29,652 nucleotides of DNA from Haloarcula nitratireducens. GTDB lineage: Archaea; Halobacteriota; Halobacteria; Halobacteriales; Haloarculaceae. Every line of letters begins with the position of its first letter. Positions within the stretch are counted from its first letter, which is position 1. Shown piece by piece: positions 16,704 to 24,440 of the stretch. The stretch spans positions 1 to 29,652 of the forward strand of contig NZ_RKLT01000035.1 in NCBI RefSeq assembly GCF_019599505.1, given 5' to 3'. Below the pieces are notes generated by a model that ran no database searches, had not been told where the DNA came from, and saw only the letters and a program-made list of their open reading frames with translations. The position numbers were made by a program, and so were the translations under genes.

Positions 16704-18038
16704 ATGGGTTCGCGATCTGAACTAGCGGTGCCAGAGGATACTGTACTCGAAGCGTGCGGCGAAACGGAGCTACCGGCGCTCGGCGTCGTCGAACAGGTAT
16801 GGGAAACGGATCCGATTCCGGACGACGAGATACCGAAACGCGCCGGCGAAGCCGTGGCGAATCTCGCCCTTGGAGACGTCCCGAAGGGCGGGGAAGTCGC
16901 CGTGGGCGTCGGGAGCCGCGGAATTGCGAACCTCCCGTTACTGGTCCGCGGCGTAATCGAGAAGCTCGACGAGCTCGGCTACGAACCTTTTATTTTCCCA
17001 GCAATGGGGAGCCACGGCGGTGCGACGGCAGCGGGACAGCGCGAAATGCTCGAGTCGCTGGGGGTCACCGAAGAGCGAGTCGGTTGCGAGATTCGGTCGA
17101 GTATGGAGGTCATCGAAGTAGGCGAGACGCCTGAACGGGGCGTCCCAGTCGTCGCCGACGCCAACGCGGCCGCCGCCGATGCCATTCTGCCGGTCAACCG
17201 CGTCAAACCACACACCGACTTCGACGGGACCGTCGAAAGCGGGCTCTCGAAGATGATGGTGATTGGAATGGGGAAGCAGCGCGGCGCAAAGATCGCCCAC
17301 GAGTGGGCGGTCAGCTGGAGTCTCCGGAATATGATTCCCGAAATTACGTCGCAGTTGCTCGAGGAGTTACCAATCGTCGGCGGTGTCGCTATCGTGGAAG
17401 ACCAGCACGACGACACGGGCCACGTCGAGGGAATCCGCCCAGATGGCTTCCTCGACCGCGAGGCGGAACTGCTCGAGACTGCGTACGATATTATGCCTAA
17501 GATACCGTTCGACGAAGTCGACGTGTTGGTACTCGACAAGCAGGGCAAAGAGATCAGCGGGCAGGGAATGGACACAAACGTCATCGGTCGTCGACCATTT
17601 GCTATCAACGAGCCGGCACCCGAGCTTCCTAACATCAAGCGTATCTTCGTCCGGGGGCTAACCGAGACGACACACGGAAACGCGATGGGAATGGGATCGG
17701 CAGATTTCGTCCACGAGGATATCGTCACCGAAGTTAACAGTGCAGACTCGCTGATTAACGCAATCACGGCCAGTACCGTTCGGGGCGTTCGGCTACCACC
17801 TGCTGTAGAGACGGATCGAGCGGGGCTCATAGCCGCCCTGTCAACAGTTGGCGTGATTGCTCCCGAAGACCTGCGAGTGATGCGAGCGAGAGATACGATG
17901 CACCTGGGCCGGTTCTACGCATCTGAGGCTCTCGTTGAAGAGGCCAGAGAGCGCGAAGACCTGCGGGTCGTCAGCGAACCAACGCAGATCGAGTTCGAAG
18001 GTGGGCAGTTTGCCGCGCCGTCGCCCCATCAAGACTAG
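16704..18038 (+). CDS. larA: LarA-family nickel-pincer racemase/epimerase (DUF2088)
   Basis: This is a 444-residue LarA homologue. Residues that correspond to the catalytic and cofactor-binding set of Lactobacillus LarA are visible: H104 in AMGSHGGAT, H170 in NRVKPHTDFDG, K183 in SGLSKMMVIGMGKQRGA and H199 in KIAHEWAV. These bind the nickel-pincer nucleotide and move the alpha hydrogen of a 2-hydroxyacid. LarA homologues act on lactate, malate, phenyllactate, gluconate and others, so the substrate is open. Its neighbours point to a sugar acid or glycerate. LarB follows 23 bases downstream, and LarE and a nickel permease come next. Confidence 0.9.
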   Translation: MGSRSELAVPEDTVLEACGETELPALGVVEQVWETDPIPDDEIPKRAGEAVANLALGDVPKGGEVAVGVGSRGIANLPLLVRGVIEKLDELGYEPFIFPAMGSHGGATAAGQREMLESLGVTEERVGCEIRSSMEVIEVGETPERGVPVVADANAAAADAILPVNRVKPHTDFDGTVESGLSKMMVIGMGKQRGAKIAHEWAVSWSLRNMIPEITSQLLEELPIVGGVAIVEDQHDDTGHVEGIRPDGFLDREAELLETAYDIMPKIPFDEVDVLVLDKQGKEISGQGMDTNVIGRRPFAINEPAPELPNIKRIFVRGLTETTHGNAMGMGSADFVHEDIVTEVNSADSLINAITASTVRGVRLPPAVETDRAGLIAALSTVGVIAPEDLRVMRARDTMHLGRFYASEALVEEAREREDLRVVSEPTQIEFEGGQFAAPSPHQD

Positions 18039-18061
18039 CCCAAGAATATTCGATACAGATC

Positions 18062-18811
18062 ATGGTTGATCTAAAACCGATACTGGAAGACGTTTCTTCG
18101 GGCGATTTGAGCGTCGATACAGCGCTCGAACGAGTTGAAGGGTTCACGCGTGTCGACGACTTCGCCCGTTTTGACACCCAGCGTGAGGGTCGCAACGGCG
18201 TCCCCGAGGTCGTCCTTGCTGAGGGCAAGCGCCCATCGGAAGTCGCCTCTATCGCCGAACGAGCGCTCGAGAAAGAGGGACGAGTAATCGTAACGCGGAT
18301 CGGAGAGGAAACGGAGGCGGCCCTCGAAGAGGTTGCATCGTCAGTAGACTACACTGAGTGGTCTGAACGATCCTGTATCATGGTTCTGCGGACGGCGGAG
18401 TACGAACCTCCACAGGTCGATGGGAAAGTGACAGTTCTCACGGGTGGGACATCTGACATTCCGGTCGCAGAAGAAGCGGCCACGACCGCACGCGAAATGG
18501 GATGTGACGTCGAGACGGTTTTCGACGTCGGCGTCGCCGGTATCCATCGGATGTTCGCAGAACGCCATCGATTCGCCACTGCCGACTGCGTCGTGGTCGC
18601 TGCCGGTCGGGAAGGAGCGCTGCCTACGGTCGTTGCGGGAATGGCGGACGCGCCGGTTATCGGGCTTCCAGTCTCAATCGGGTACGGCGCAGGCGGAGAT
18701 GGTGAGGCGGCCCTCCTAGGGATGCTTCAATCATGTACCGTCCTCAGCACAGTGAACATCGACGCAGGATTCGTTGCCGGAGCGCAGGCAGCGCAAGTCG
18801 CACGAGACTGA
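18062..18811 (+). CDS. larB: Nickel-pincer cofactor biosynthesis protein LarB
   Basis: The 249-residue protein has the N-terminal LarB region (VDLKPILEDVSSGDLSVDTA, FARFDTQREGRNGVPEVVLA) and the C-terminal PurE/AIR-carboxylase-like domain: VLTGGTSDIPVAEEAATTA, FDVGVAGIHRM, VVAAGREGALPTVVAGM and SIGYGAGGDGEAALLGML. LarB carboxylates and hydrolyses nicotinic acid adenine dinucleotide, the first step toward the nickel-pincer nucleotide. It directly follows larA and so is probably cotranscribed with it. The end converges on larE, three bases away. Confidence 0.95.
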   Translation: MVDLKPILEDVSSGDLSVDTALERVEGFTRVDDFARFDTQREGRNGVPEVVLAEGKRPSEVASIAERALEKEGRVIVTRIGEETEAALEEVASSVDYTEWSERSCIMVLRTAEYEPPQVDGKVTVLTGGTSDIPVAEEAATTAREMGCDVETVFDVGVAGIHRMFAERHRFATADCVVVAAGREGALPTVVAGMADAPVIGLPVSIGYGAGGDGEAALLGMLQSCTVLSTVNIDAGFVAGAQAAQVARD

Positions 18812-18814
18812 TCT

Positions 18815-19726
18815 TCACCGGGACCCGTCCGTAGTGGTCGGATACTCCTCGTCGAATACGTTCTCGACGATCGGACCCGTGCTCTCTTCTCCGGACTCCA
18901 CGTCCCCGGTCGCGTCCTCGGTCTTTGGACTCACGCTCCCGGTCTGGTACCCGTAGAGATCGAGCGTCACGTGTTCGAAGCCCAGATCGGCGATATAATC
19001 CCGTGCCATCCGAACGAAATCAGGGTCGAGCGCTGCCTCCAGTTCGTCGGGAGCAACCTCGATTCGGGCTAGTCCGTCGTGGTCTCGCACGCGAAACTGC
19101 TCGAACCCCCAGGTTCGAAGGATTCGCTCTGCCTTTTCGATGCGAGTCAGTCGCTCTTCGGTGACCTCCAGTCCGGTCGGGATACGCGAGGAGAGACACG
19201 CCATGGAGGGCTTGTCAGCGACCGAGAGATCGTACTCCCGGGCGATCTCCCGAACGCCCTCCTTGGTGACGTCGTGATCGAGCAACGGTGAGTAGATATT
19301 CAACTCCTCGACGGCCTGGAGTCCCGGTCGATGTCCATCTCCGGGGTCCGAGGCGTTCGTACCGTCACAGACAGTCTCAATCCCACGCTCGCGAGCTGCG
19401 TCGTACATCGCCGAGAGCCGCATCGTCCGGCAATGATAGCACCGTTCCTCGTCGTTGCGCTTGAACGCGTCGCTATCGAGTTCCGAGAATTCGACGATTT
19501 CGTGTTGAATTCCGATTTCGTCGGCGACCCGCGTCGTCTCCTCCAGCTCCGCTTCCGGGAGCGTCTCGCTCTTTGCCGTACAGGCGACCGCGTTGTCACC
19601 TAATGCTTCGTGGGCGAGCGCTGCGACCACGCTTGAGTCGACACCACCCGAGAACGCGACGAGCACGCCATCGCGCTCCGCGAGATCGGTAGTCACGTCG
19701 GTAATGGTCTCGTCAACTAGCACCAT
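18815..19726 (-). CDS. larE: Sulfur transferase LarE (three-cysteine type)
   Basis: The 303 residues have the PP-loop pyrophosphatase motif SGGVDSS (26-32), followed by CTAKSETLPEAELEET. LarE adds sulfur to the cofactor precursor made by LarB. Lactobacillus LarE sacrifices a single cysteine. Here the equivalent C177 (SMACLSSRIP) is joined by C96 and C99 in ERCYHCRTMRL, the pattern of the Thermotoga-type LarE that carries a [4Fe-4S] cluster, so catalytic rather than sacrificial sulfur transfer is likely. The last 35 residues are an acidic Ser/Thr/Asp-rich tail. It is divergent from the nickel permease gene. Confidence 0.94.
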   Translation of the reverse strand: MVLVDETITDVTTDLAERDGVLVAFSGGVDSSVVAALAHEALGDNAVACTAKSETLPEAELEETTRVADEIGIQHEIVEFSELDSDAFKRNDEERCYHCRTMRLSAMYDAARERGIETVCDGTNASDPGDGHRPGLQAVEELNIYSPLLDHDVTKEGVREIAREYDLSVADKPSMACLSSRIPTGLEVTEERLTRIEKAERILRTWGFEQFRVRDHDGLARIEVAPDELEAALDPDFVRMARDYIADLGFEHVTLDLYGYQTGSVSPKTEDATGDVESGEESTGPIVENVFDEEYPTTTDGSR

Positions 19727-19769
19727 ACCGGAACACTCGATATTCTCGTGGAAAAACGTGCCGGAACCA

Positions 19770-19777
19770 TTTTACTA
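19770..19777 (+). promoter_or_regulatory. TATA-like box of the nickel permease gene
   Basis: TTTTACTA is centred 25 bases before ATG 19798 and supports a leaderless start. It lies in the short spacer between the divergent larE and permease genes. Confidence 0.5.
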
Positions 19778-19797
19778 GTGGGGCAAGAGGTGGTCGT

Positions 19798-20454
19798 ATG
19801 GTCTTTGCATCTGCGCTCGCCGCAGGGGCAGTACTTGGTATCAGGCATGCTCTGGAGGCGGACCACTTGGCGGCGGTAACAACGCTCGTTGACAGCCGCG
19901 ACCGATCGGGATACGTCGGTGCATTGTGGGGCGTTGGGCATTCACTTCCGATCGCTGGTCTTGGCCTGCTGTTTGTAGCGTTTGGCGTTCGTCTCCCTGC
20001 ATCAGTCACACGGTTCTTTGAGTTTGTCGTCGGATTTGTACTGCTATTCTTGGGTATCCAGCTGAGTTGGGCGGCAGTTCGACGCGCTCGGGTGCAGTCG
20101 CACGACCATGGCGATGGCCATCACTCACATCTTCAAATTCGTTCGCTCTCGGTCGGGCTCACACACAGTCACCGTGAGGAGAGTTCGTTCCTCATTGGTG
20201 TCCTCCACGGATTCGCGGGGAGCGGAGCACTCGTCATTGCACTAGTTTCGACAGCACCGACGATCTCGACAGCACTTTCGTTCCTTGGTGGATTTAGTGT
20301 GCTTTCTATCGTCACCATGGCGCTGGTGTCAACGCTTTGGGGACGATTGGTGGGAACACGCTTTACTATTTATCTGAAAGGGACTGCGGGCGCCGTTAGC
20401 ATCTGCGTCGGTGTATTACTTTTGACCGAGCAAATCGGACTCGGCCTACTCTGA
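19798..20454 (+). CDS. Nickel permease, NicO/UreH-like
   Basis: The 218-residue protein has about six membrane segments. The signature H-x4-D-H, seen as IRHALEADHLAAV (H17, D22, H23), is the metal-selecting motif of nickel/cobalt permeases. A second conserved block VGHSLPIAGLGLL follows, and then a cytoplasmic histidine-rich loop (SHDHGDGHHSH, around residues 101-111). The length matches UreH-type transporters, shorter than the NixA/HoxN group. Being next to larE and larB, it most likely supplies nickel for the LarA cofactor rather than for urease or hydrogenase, neither of which is in the window. Confidence 0.88.
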   Translation: MVFASALAAGAVLGIRHALEADHLAAVTTLVDSRDRSGYVGALWGVGHSLPIAGLGLLFVAFGVRLPASVTRFFEFVVGFVLLFLGIQLSWAAVRRARVQSHDHGDGHHSHLQIRSLSVGLTHSHREESSFLIGVLHGFAGSGALVIALVSTAPTISTALSFLGGFSVLSIVTMALVSTLWGRLVGTRFTIYLKGTAGAVSICVGVLLLTEQIGLGLL

Positions 20455-20700
20455 GCGCTCGCCCCGACAGTATGGTGTACTGGCCTTATATGACTCCACA
20501 TCACCAGTATATGAGACTATCTTTTGCGTTTTGAATCTATATACCGCCACTAATGATGATATATGAGGGTATCGGAGCCACTCTAGTTACATTTTATACT
20601 TACTAATAAGTAAAATATGAAATATAGTATTGTATATCTGATCGAGGTTGAGAAGTGACCAGGTCGTAGCGAGAAGTGCTTATACAACTTGCAGACCTAC
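20455..20700. other. AT-rich intergenic region
   Basis: The region is AT-rich without coding frames. Two similar pieces, ccagtatatgag and tgatatatgagg, occur about 60 bases apart. I see no gene in it. Confidence 0.4.
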
Positions 20701-20908
20701 TCAGGGAACTGTTAGATGTGAAAAACCAATCCGTTCCAGCCGGGAGATCGTGTCGAGAAGCGCGAGGATGCTGCCGCTTTTACCGTCGTCGGTGAAGTGC
20801 TGCCACTGGCGACGACGGCCGAGTTGTATGGACAGGAACGCGATGGCGAGGACGTTTAGGTTGCGTTTCCGAGTTTTTTCGATGAAGGTCTGGGCGACTG
20901 GCGTGATA
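20701..20908 (-). pseudogene. C-terminal coding relic, unidentified
   Basis: A minus-strand frame without any start reads DITPVAQTFIEKTRKRNLNV, LAIAFLSIQLGRRRQWQHFT and DDGKSGSILALLDTISRLER before a TGA at 20701-20703. A TGA lies directly upstream (about 20909). The composition is protein-like and the piece resembles the tail of a longer gene, perhaps a transposase, but I cannot name the family. It sits just beside a histidine kinase gene in a part rich in relics. Confidence 0.35.
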
Positions 20909-21056
20909 TCTCACCAGCGCTGTTATCCTCGTACTGTGGCGACCGGAATATTAGTCTCTACACCGACACCCACGAGAATCAGCGGCGGGGACTGATGTGG
21001 TCGTAGAAGGTACGTCAGTGACCGACACTGTGATACAACCAGCTACTGAATCTGTT

Positions 21057-22538
21057 TTAAGTGTGGTCCGTATTCGTGAATTCGAAGCGTGTTCCACCTG
21101 TCTCGCTCTCGGTAATCTGGCAGTGCCAATCATATATCTCTGCTAGCTCGGCAACGAACGTGAGCCCGAGGCCCATGCCATCGTCGGCAGTGGTATACCC
21201 CGTCTCGAATACCCGGCTGCGCTTACTTTGAGCGATTCCAGAGCCGTTATCAGCGACGTAGAACCCTGTCGGAAGGTCACCAACAGTGACCTCCACGGGA
21301 GTGTCTGCTGTGTGATGGGTAACAGCATTTTCCAAGAGGTTTTCGAGCAGATGCTGGAAGTGAATCGGGTCAACCTCGATACTGTGAGTAGCTGTGACCG
21401 TAAGCTCCGCGTCGCCGACATTGGCATCCTCCCATGCCGCTCTGGCGGCGTCTGCCACCGCAACCGTTTCCCAGTCGATTTCGACCGTTGTCTCTTGGGA
21501 GAGAATAAGGATCACGTCGATGAGTTCCTCGATGCGATCGAACGCCTCCGCCACGTACTCGACTGTGTCCGGCGCGCCCTCATTTTGCAGTTGCTTACTG
21601 TATATTTGCCCGACGGCCAGCGGATTACGAAGTTCGTGGGCAAGCATGTCCGCAAACGATTCGAGGCGGGCAGTCTGTCGCTGGCGCTCGATTTCCGAAC
21701 TCACCCAGTTGCCAAGATGCTCGACGAACGCTATTTCCCAGTCAGAGAACGTCTCGTCTCGTGGCTCCATATCGTAGAAGCAGAACGTGCCGTATGATTT
21801 CCCATCGACGGATATCGGTGTCCCAAGGTAACAAGAAATACCCCAGTCAGCGTTCCCTGACCGATCGGCTAATTCCGGTGCATCCCCTTCGACATCATCC
21901 AACACAAGTGTTTGTTCGGTTTCGACGGCCTGCTCGCAGTTTGTTATATCGAGCGGCGCCGTGTCGCCGGCTTCGAGGTCGGCGTCTGACGGTGTGGCGA
22001 CCGCTTCGAACAGGTAGGAATTGGCGTTCGTATCGACCCGAGAGAGCGTCGCATAGTCCGTTCCGACCGCGGCTCGGACGATCTCCAGTAGCGCATCAAC
22101 CTGCTCGTCAAAGGAGAGTTCGGAATCTGCGATAACGTCGTACGCACGGTTCATGGCCTGTTCACGCTTCTGTAGCTGTGCTTGGTGACGAGCGCGCTCG
22201 GTAACGTCACGGAAGTGAATCCACAGGGCCGTCTCAATGGGATACACACGCCCAGCTAACCAGCAATCTAATGATGAGAACTGTGCCTCGAACGAGTTCG
22301 GTTCTTGTGTTTCTCTGGCTTGTTGGAGATTCGAGTCAGTAGTGTCGGGAAACACTTCGCGAGCATCTGTTCCAAGCAGTTCGTTTTCGGTCTGTTGGAG
22401 TATCTTTGCGGCGTGTTGGTTACAATACGTAACTCGCCACTGTTCGTCGAGGCCAACGACACCGTCAACGAGACGGGTATAGACTGCTGTCGGTGGAACG
22501 TCGGTGGCCGACGTCTCCGATGATTCGTCATCGGCCAT
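21057..22538 (-). CDS. PAS-GAF sensor histidine kinase
   Basis: This is a 493-residue soluble kinase. A PAS domain lies at about 15-115 (VVGLDEQWRVTYCNQHAAKI; HFRDVTERARHQAQLQKREQ). A GAF domain lies at about 140-285 (VRAAVGTDYATLSRVDTNAN; GISCYLGTPISVDGKSYGTF). The phosphoacceptor H301 is in ADMLAHELRNPLAV, the N box N404 in LLENLLENAVTHH, D430-x-G in DNGSGI, and the glycine-rich lid DDGMGLGLTF at about 453-461. It has no transmembrane segment, so it probably senses an internal signal. No response regulator lies next to it, as is common for haloarchaeal kinases. Confidence 0.93.
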   Translation of the reverse strand: MADDESSETSATDVPPTAVYTRLVDGVVGLDEQWRVTYCNQHAAKILQQTENELLGTDAREVFPDTTDSNLQQARETQEPNSFEAQFSSLDCWLAGRVYPIETALWIHFRDVTERARHQAQLQKREQAMNRAYDVIADSELSFDEQVDALLEIVRAAVGTDYATLSRVDTNANSYLFEAVATPSDADLEAGDTAPLDITNCEQAVETEQTLVLDDVEGDAPELADRSGNADWGISCYLGTPISVDGKSYGTFCFYDMEPRDETFSDWEIAFVEHLGNWVSSEIERQRQTARLESFADMLAHELRNPLAVGQIYSKQLQNEGAPDTVEYVAEAFDRIEELIDVILILSQETTVEIDWETVAVADAARAAWEDANVGDAELTVTATHSIEVDPIHFQHLLENLLENAVTHHTADTPVEVTVGDLPTGFYVADNGSGIAQSKRSRVFETGYTTADDGMGLGLTFVAELAEIYDWHCQITESETGGTRFEFTNTDHT

Positions 22539-22611
22539 TTAGAGGATATGTTCGCTCAGAATGCATAAACCCCAGCGATATCATGGATCAGAATATCAGC
22601 GTCGCTTTTTG

Positions 22612-22946
22612 ATGATTCTTCGGGGGTCCATTTCGTCTTCCGGTATTCTGACCGACGGTATCGAATGGTCGATCTATGGGCTACCGGCAGCTGGTGGTCG
22701 GACGTCGAAGCCGGTCGAGCGTGATGCCATTTCGTTGGCTGACTCGCTGCAAACCGTCGCGTTGGCTGAGGGGTACTGGGACGTGGACTTGCTGTCGTCG
22801 GCTATTCGCTCGAATGGGTAGCTCAGATTGAGGCGTTTCCGCGGATGTTCGATCCCGACCAGATCGACGTGTGGGCGTTAGAGAAGCTGCCGCGCCAGTA
22901 TCGGCAGGAGTTTCTTAGCGAGAATCAATCTTTGCAGGCGTCTTGA
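22612..22946 (+). pseudogene. Frameshifted coding relic, unidentified
   Basis: One frame reads MILRGSISSSGILTDGIEWS through ERDAISLADSLQTVALAEGY and WDVDLLSS. At about 22797 the coding character passes to another frame, VGYSLEWVAQIEAFPRMFDP through DQIDVWALEKLPRQYRQEFL to SENQSLQAS, ending at TGA 22944-22946. Together they look like one protein of about 110 residues with a frameshift. I do not recognise the family; a mobile-element gene is possible. Confidence 0.35.
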
Positions 22947-23040
22947 TGGAACGTGGGGCTGATTGCTGTCTGGGTACTGCTTTGGAGATTGCCAGTGCGG
23001 AATTCACTCTCTAGTCGGTCAGTGTAGAGCGTGAGTTTAT

Positions 23041-23055
23041 CGTTGCGGCAACGAC
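23041..23055. repeat. Perfect short hairpin
   Basis: TCGTTGC-g-GCAACGA has seven paired bases around a single central base. It is the first of three hairpins in this stretch. Confidence 0.5.
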
Positions 23056-23101
23056 CCTTGCCTCTACAACAGATTTAAATCCATAACTGGCATGGCTAGG
23101 A

Positions 23102-23187
23102 TTGACGCTTCGTCTTGGAGGGCCGAAGCGTCAGCGGGGACCAATTCAAAGCGGGAATTCGGCTGGCATTTCCAGCCGATTCCTTTG
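23102..23187. ncRNA. Tandem strong hairpins, possible structured RNA or IS end
   Basis: The first hairpin pairs GACGCTTCG (23104-23112) with CGAAGCGTC (23124-23132). The second pairs GGAATTCGGCTGG (23154-23166) with CCAGCCGATTCC (23172-23183) around a 5-base loop with one bulged T, and can extend outward through CAAAG (23147-23151) and CTTTG (23183-23187). Two such stems separated by about 20 unpaired bases resemble a structured RNA or the subterminal hairpin of an IS200/IS605-type element. No transposase remains beside it. Confidence 0.4.
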
Positions 23188-23232
23188 CCTTGATTCATAG
23201 CTCTTGTTTGGTGAGTACGAGGTTTATCGAGC

Positions 23233-23360
23233 GGTCAGTTCGCAACCTTGCTGAGTGGCTGTTTCAGATACTGTGCTGAGTAACAAACAGCGGTTCAAGA
23301 GAACTCGACGAACTAGCTAACCAACATCTAAACGAATCATACCAGCTTGTTGGTTAGCCT
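23233..23360 (+). repeat. 128-bp stem-ended repeat, copy B
   Basis: It has the same length and orientation as copy A (7992-8119). The first 58 bases differ at two positions. The loop region between the arms GCTAACCAAC and GTTGGTTAGC differs at about half of its positions. I estimate about 20-25 differences in total by eye. Copies A and B flank the sugar-acid/Lar gene block, 15,241 bases apart. Confidence 0.75.
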
Positions 23361-23443
23361 CGATAATCTATTCTAGACGAACTAAGCATTAAATCGGCCG
23401 ACTGAAAGTTCACTGGTCGTCGGCTTCAAGTGTTTAGCGTCAC

Positions 23444-24253
23444 TCACGTCTCTGGTAGTCTCTCTGGATCAAGCGGCGTGGACTCCGCACGATACTCTTC
23501 GTAGACTGACTCTGCCCACTCATAGACGGCATTGTTTTCCGTTTCCAGTAGCCCAGCCCCTTCCCATTGATTATCATCGATGTGGCCCAACCACAGCACC
23601 ACCGACTGATCGATGATGTGCATACTAAACGGAATGGACCCAGGGTAGGTCCATATCGAATCGGCGAACGAATGCCACGGTTTAGCTCGTTCTGCGTCTT
23701 TGATCAGTTCTTCGATAAATTCGGCTTCGATGATTGCTTCGAACTCTAGTTGCCCCTGTTCAACCAGCTCCGCGAGCGTCCGGACGAATATCTCCGGAGC
23801 GTTCTGTGTAAGTCCACGGTACGTGTTCCCGGCCCGATACAGTTCCAGCGCACGGTTGAGGTGGGTATCCGGCCAGTTTTCGGTCGGAATTGTGATTCGG
23901 GCATCGCGTAGATGCCGAATATCTAGTTCGTGAGCCGGTTCTGGGAGGTGATTTAATACCTCTCCGACTTGCTGAATTCCTTCGACTGTTTGCTGGTAGT
24001 CGCGAAACTCCTTAATCATGACTTTGCCAACGTACGTGAGTTCGTACTGACTACCCACAGAGTCGATCCACCCACGTGACTCACCTTCGTTAAGCACACG
24101 TGCAACTGTCGACCGCGACGCTCCAGTTCGCTCGGCGAGGTCACTGCTTGTGGTCGGTCCATCGGTAAGCGCTTCGAATATCCGTACGCTGTTCACTGAA
24201 TTAGCGAATACTCGAATCGCATCCAGTGCAGTGACTGTGGTGTTTGCTGTCAT
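23444..24253 (-). CDS. FilR1-type winged-helix regulator, copy 1
   Basis: The 269-residue regulator has an N-terminal winged helix at about 15-75 (IRVFANSVNSVRIFEALTDG; RTGASRSTVARVLNEGESRG; WIDSVGSQYELTYVGKVMI). A C-terminal FilR1-like domain spans about 120-260, with RGLTQNAPEIFVRTLAELVE, EFEAIIEAEFIEELI, SIPFSMHIIDQSVVLWLG and NNAVYEWAESVYEEYRAES. Such archaeal regulators probably sense a small ligand with the C-terminal domain. It diverges from a SnoaL-like gene, and its paralogue at 25160-25960 has the same arrangement. It probably controls that neighbour. Confidence 0.85.
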   Translation of the reverse strand: MTANTTVTALDAIRVFANSVNSVRIFEALTDGPTTSSDLAERTGASRSTVARVLNEGESRGWIDSVGSQYELTYVGKVMIKEFRDYQQTVEGIQQVGEVLNHLPEPAHELDIRHLRDARITIPTENWPDTHLNRALELYRAGNTYRGLTQNAPEIFVRTLAELVEQGQLEFEAIIEAEFIEELIKDAERAKPWHSFADSIWTYPGSIPFSMHIIDQSVVLWLGHIDDNQWEGAGLLETENNAVYEWAESVYEEYRAESTPLDPERLPET

Positions 24254-24373
24254 ATGTCAAATTTTGGAGCCTCTTCACTAAGCGTTATCCCGAGCAGCGG
24301 CACACCTTGATGATGGTAGAGCAGTGTGGACCGTCCATCGCTTGTCTCATGTGCTACGAGCGGTTGGAGGGTC

Positions 24374-24397
24374 TGGGAACGTTATCACGAAGTAAGA
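24374..24397 (+). promoter_or_regulatory. Shared promoter motif of the SnoaL-like genes, copy 1
   Basis: TGGGAACGTT followed by GTAAGA spans 24 bases and ends 43 bases before ATG 24441. An equal motif at the identical distance precedes the second SnoaL-like gene (26149-26172), whereas the sequence between the motif and the start is not conserved. It is a candidate operator or promoter for the FilR1-type regulators. Confidence 0.5.
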
Positions 24398-24440
24398 ATA
24401 ACTCTCTGACCGACAGAGACGAGGATGGGAGAATCGAACC

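Larger units (their letters stand above)
22947..23443. other. Intergenic region with hairpins and repeat copy B
   Basis: No gene is seen. It contains three perfect or near-perfect hairpins between 23041 and 23187 and the second copy of the 128-bp element at 23233-23360, described separately. Confidence 0.5.

Noticed and set aside
16979..17830. Minus-strand frame opposite larA
   Set aside because: Serine-rich antisense shadow with no motif, while the plus strand carries all LarA active-site residues.
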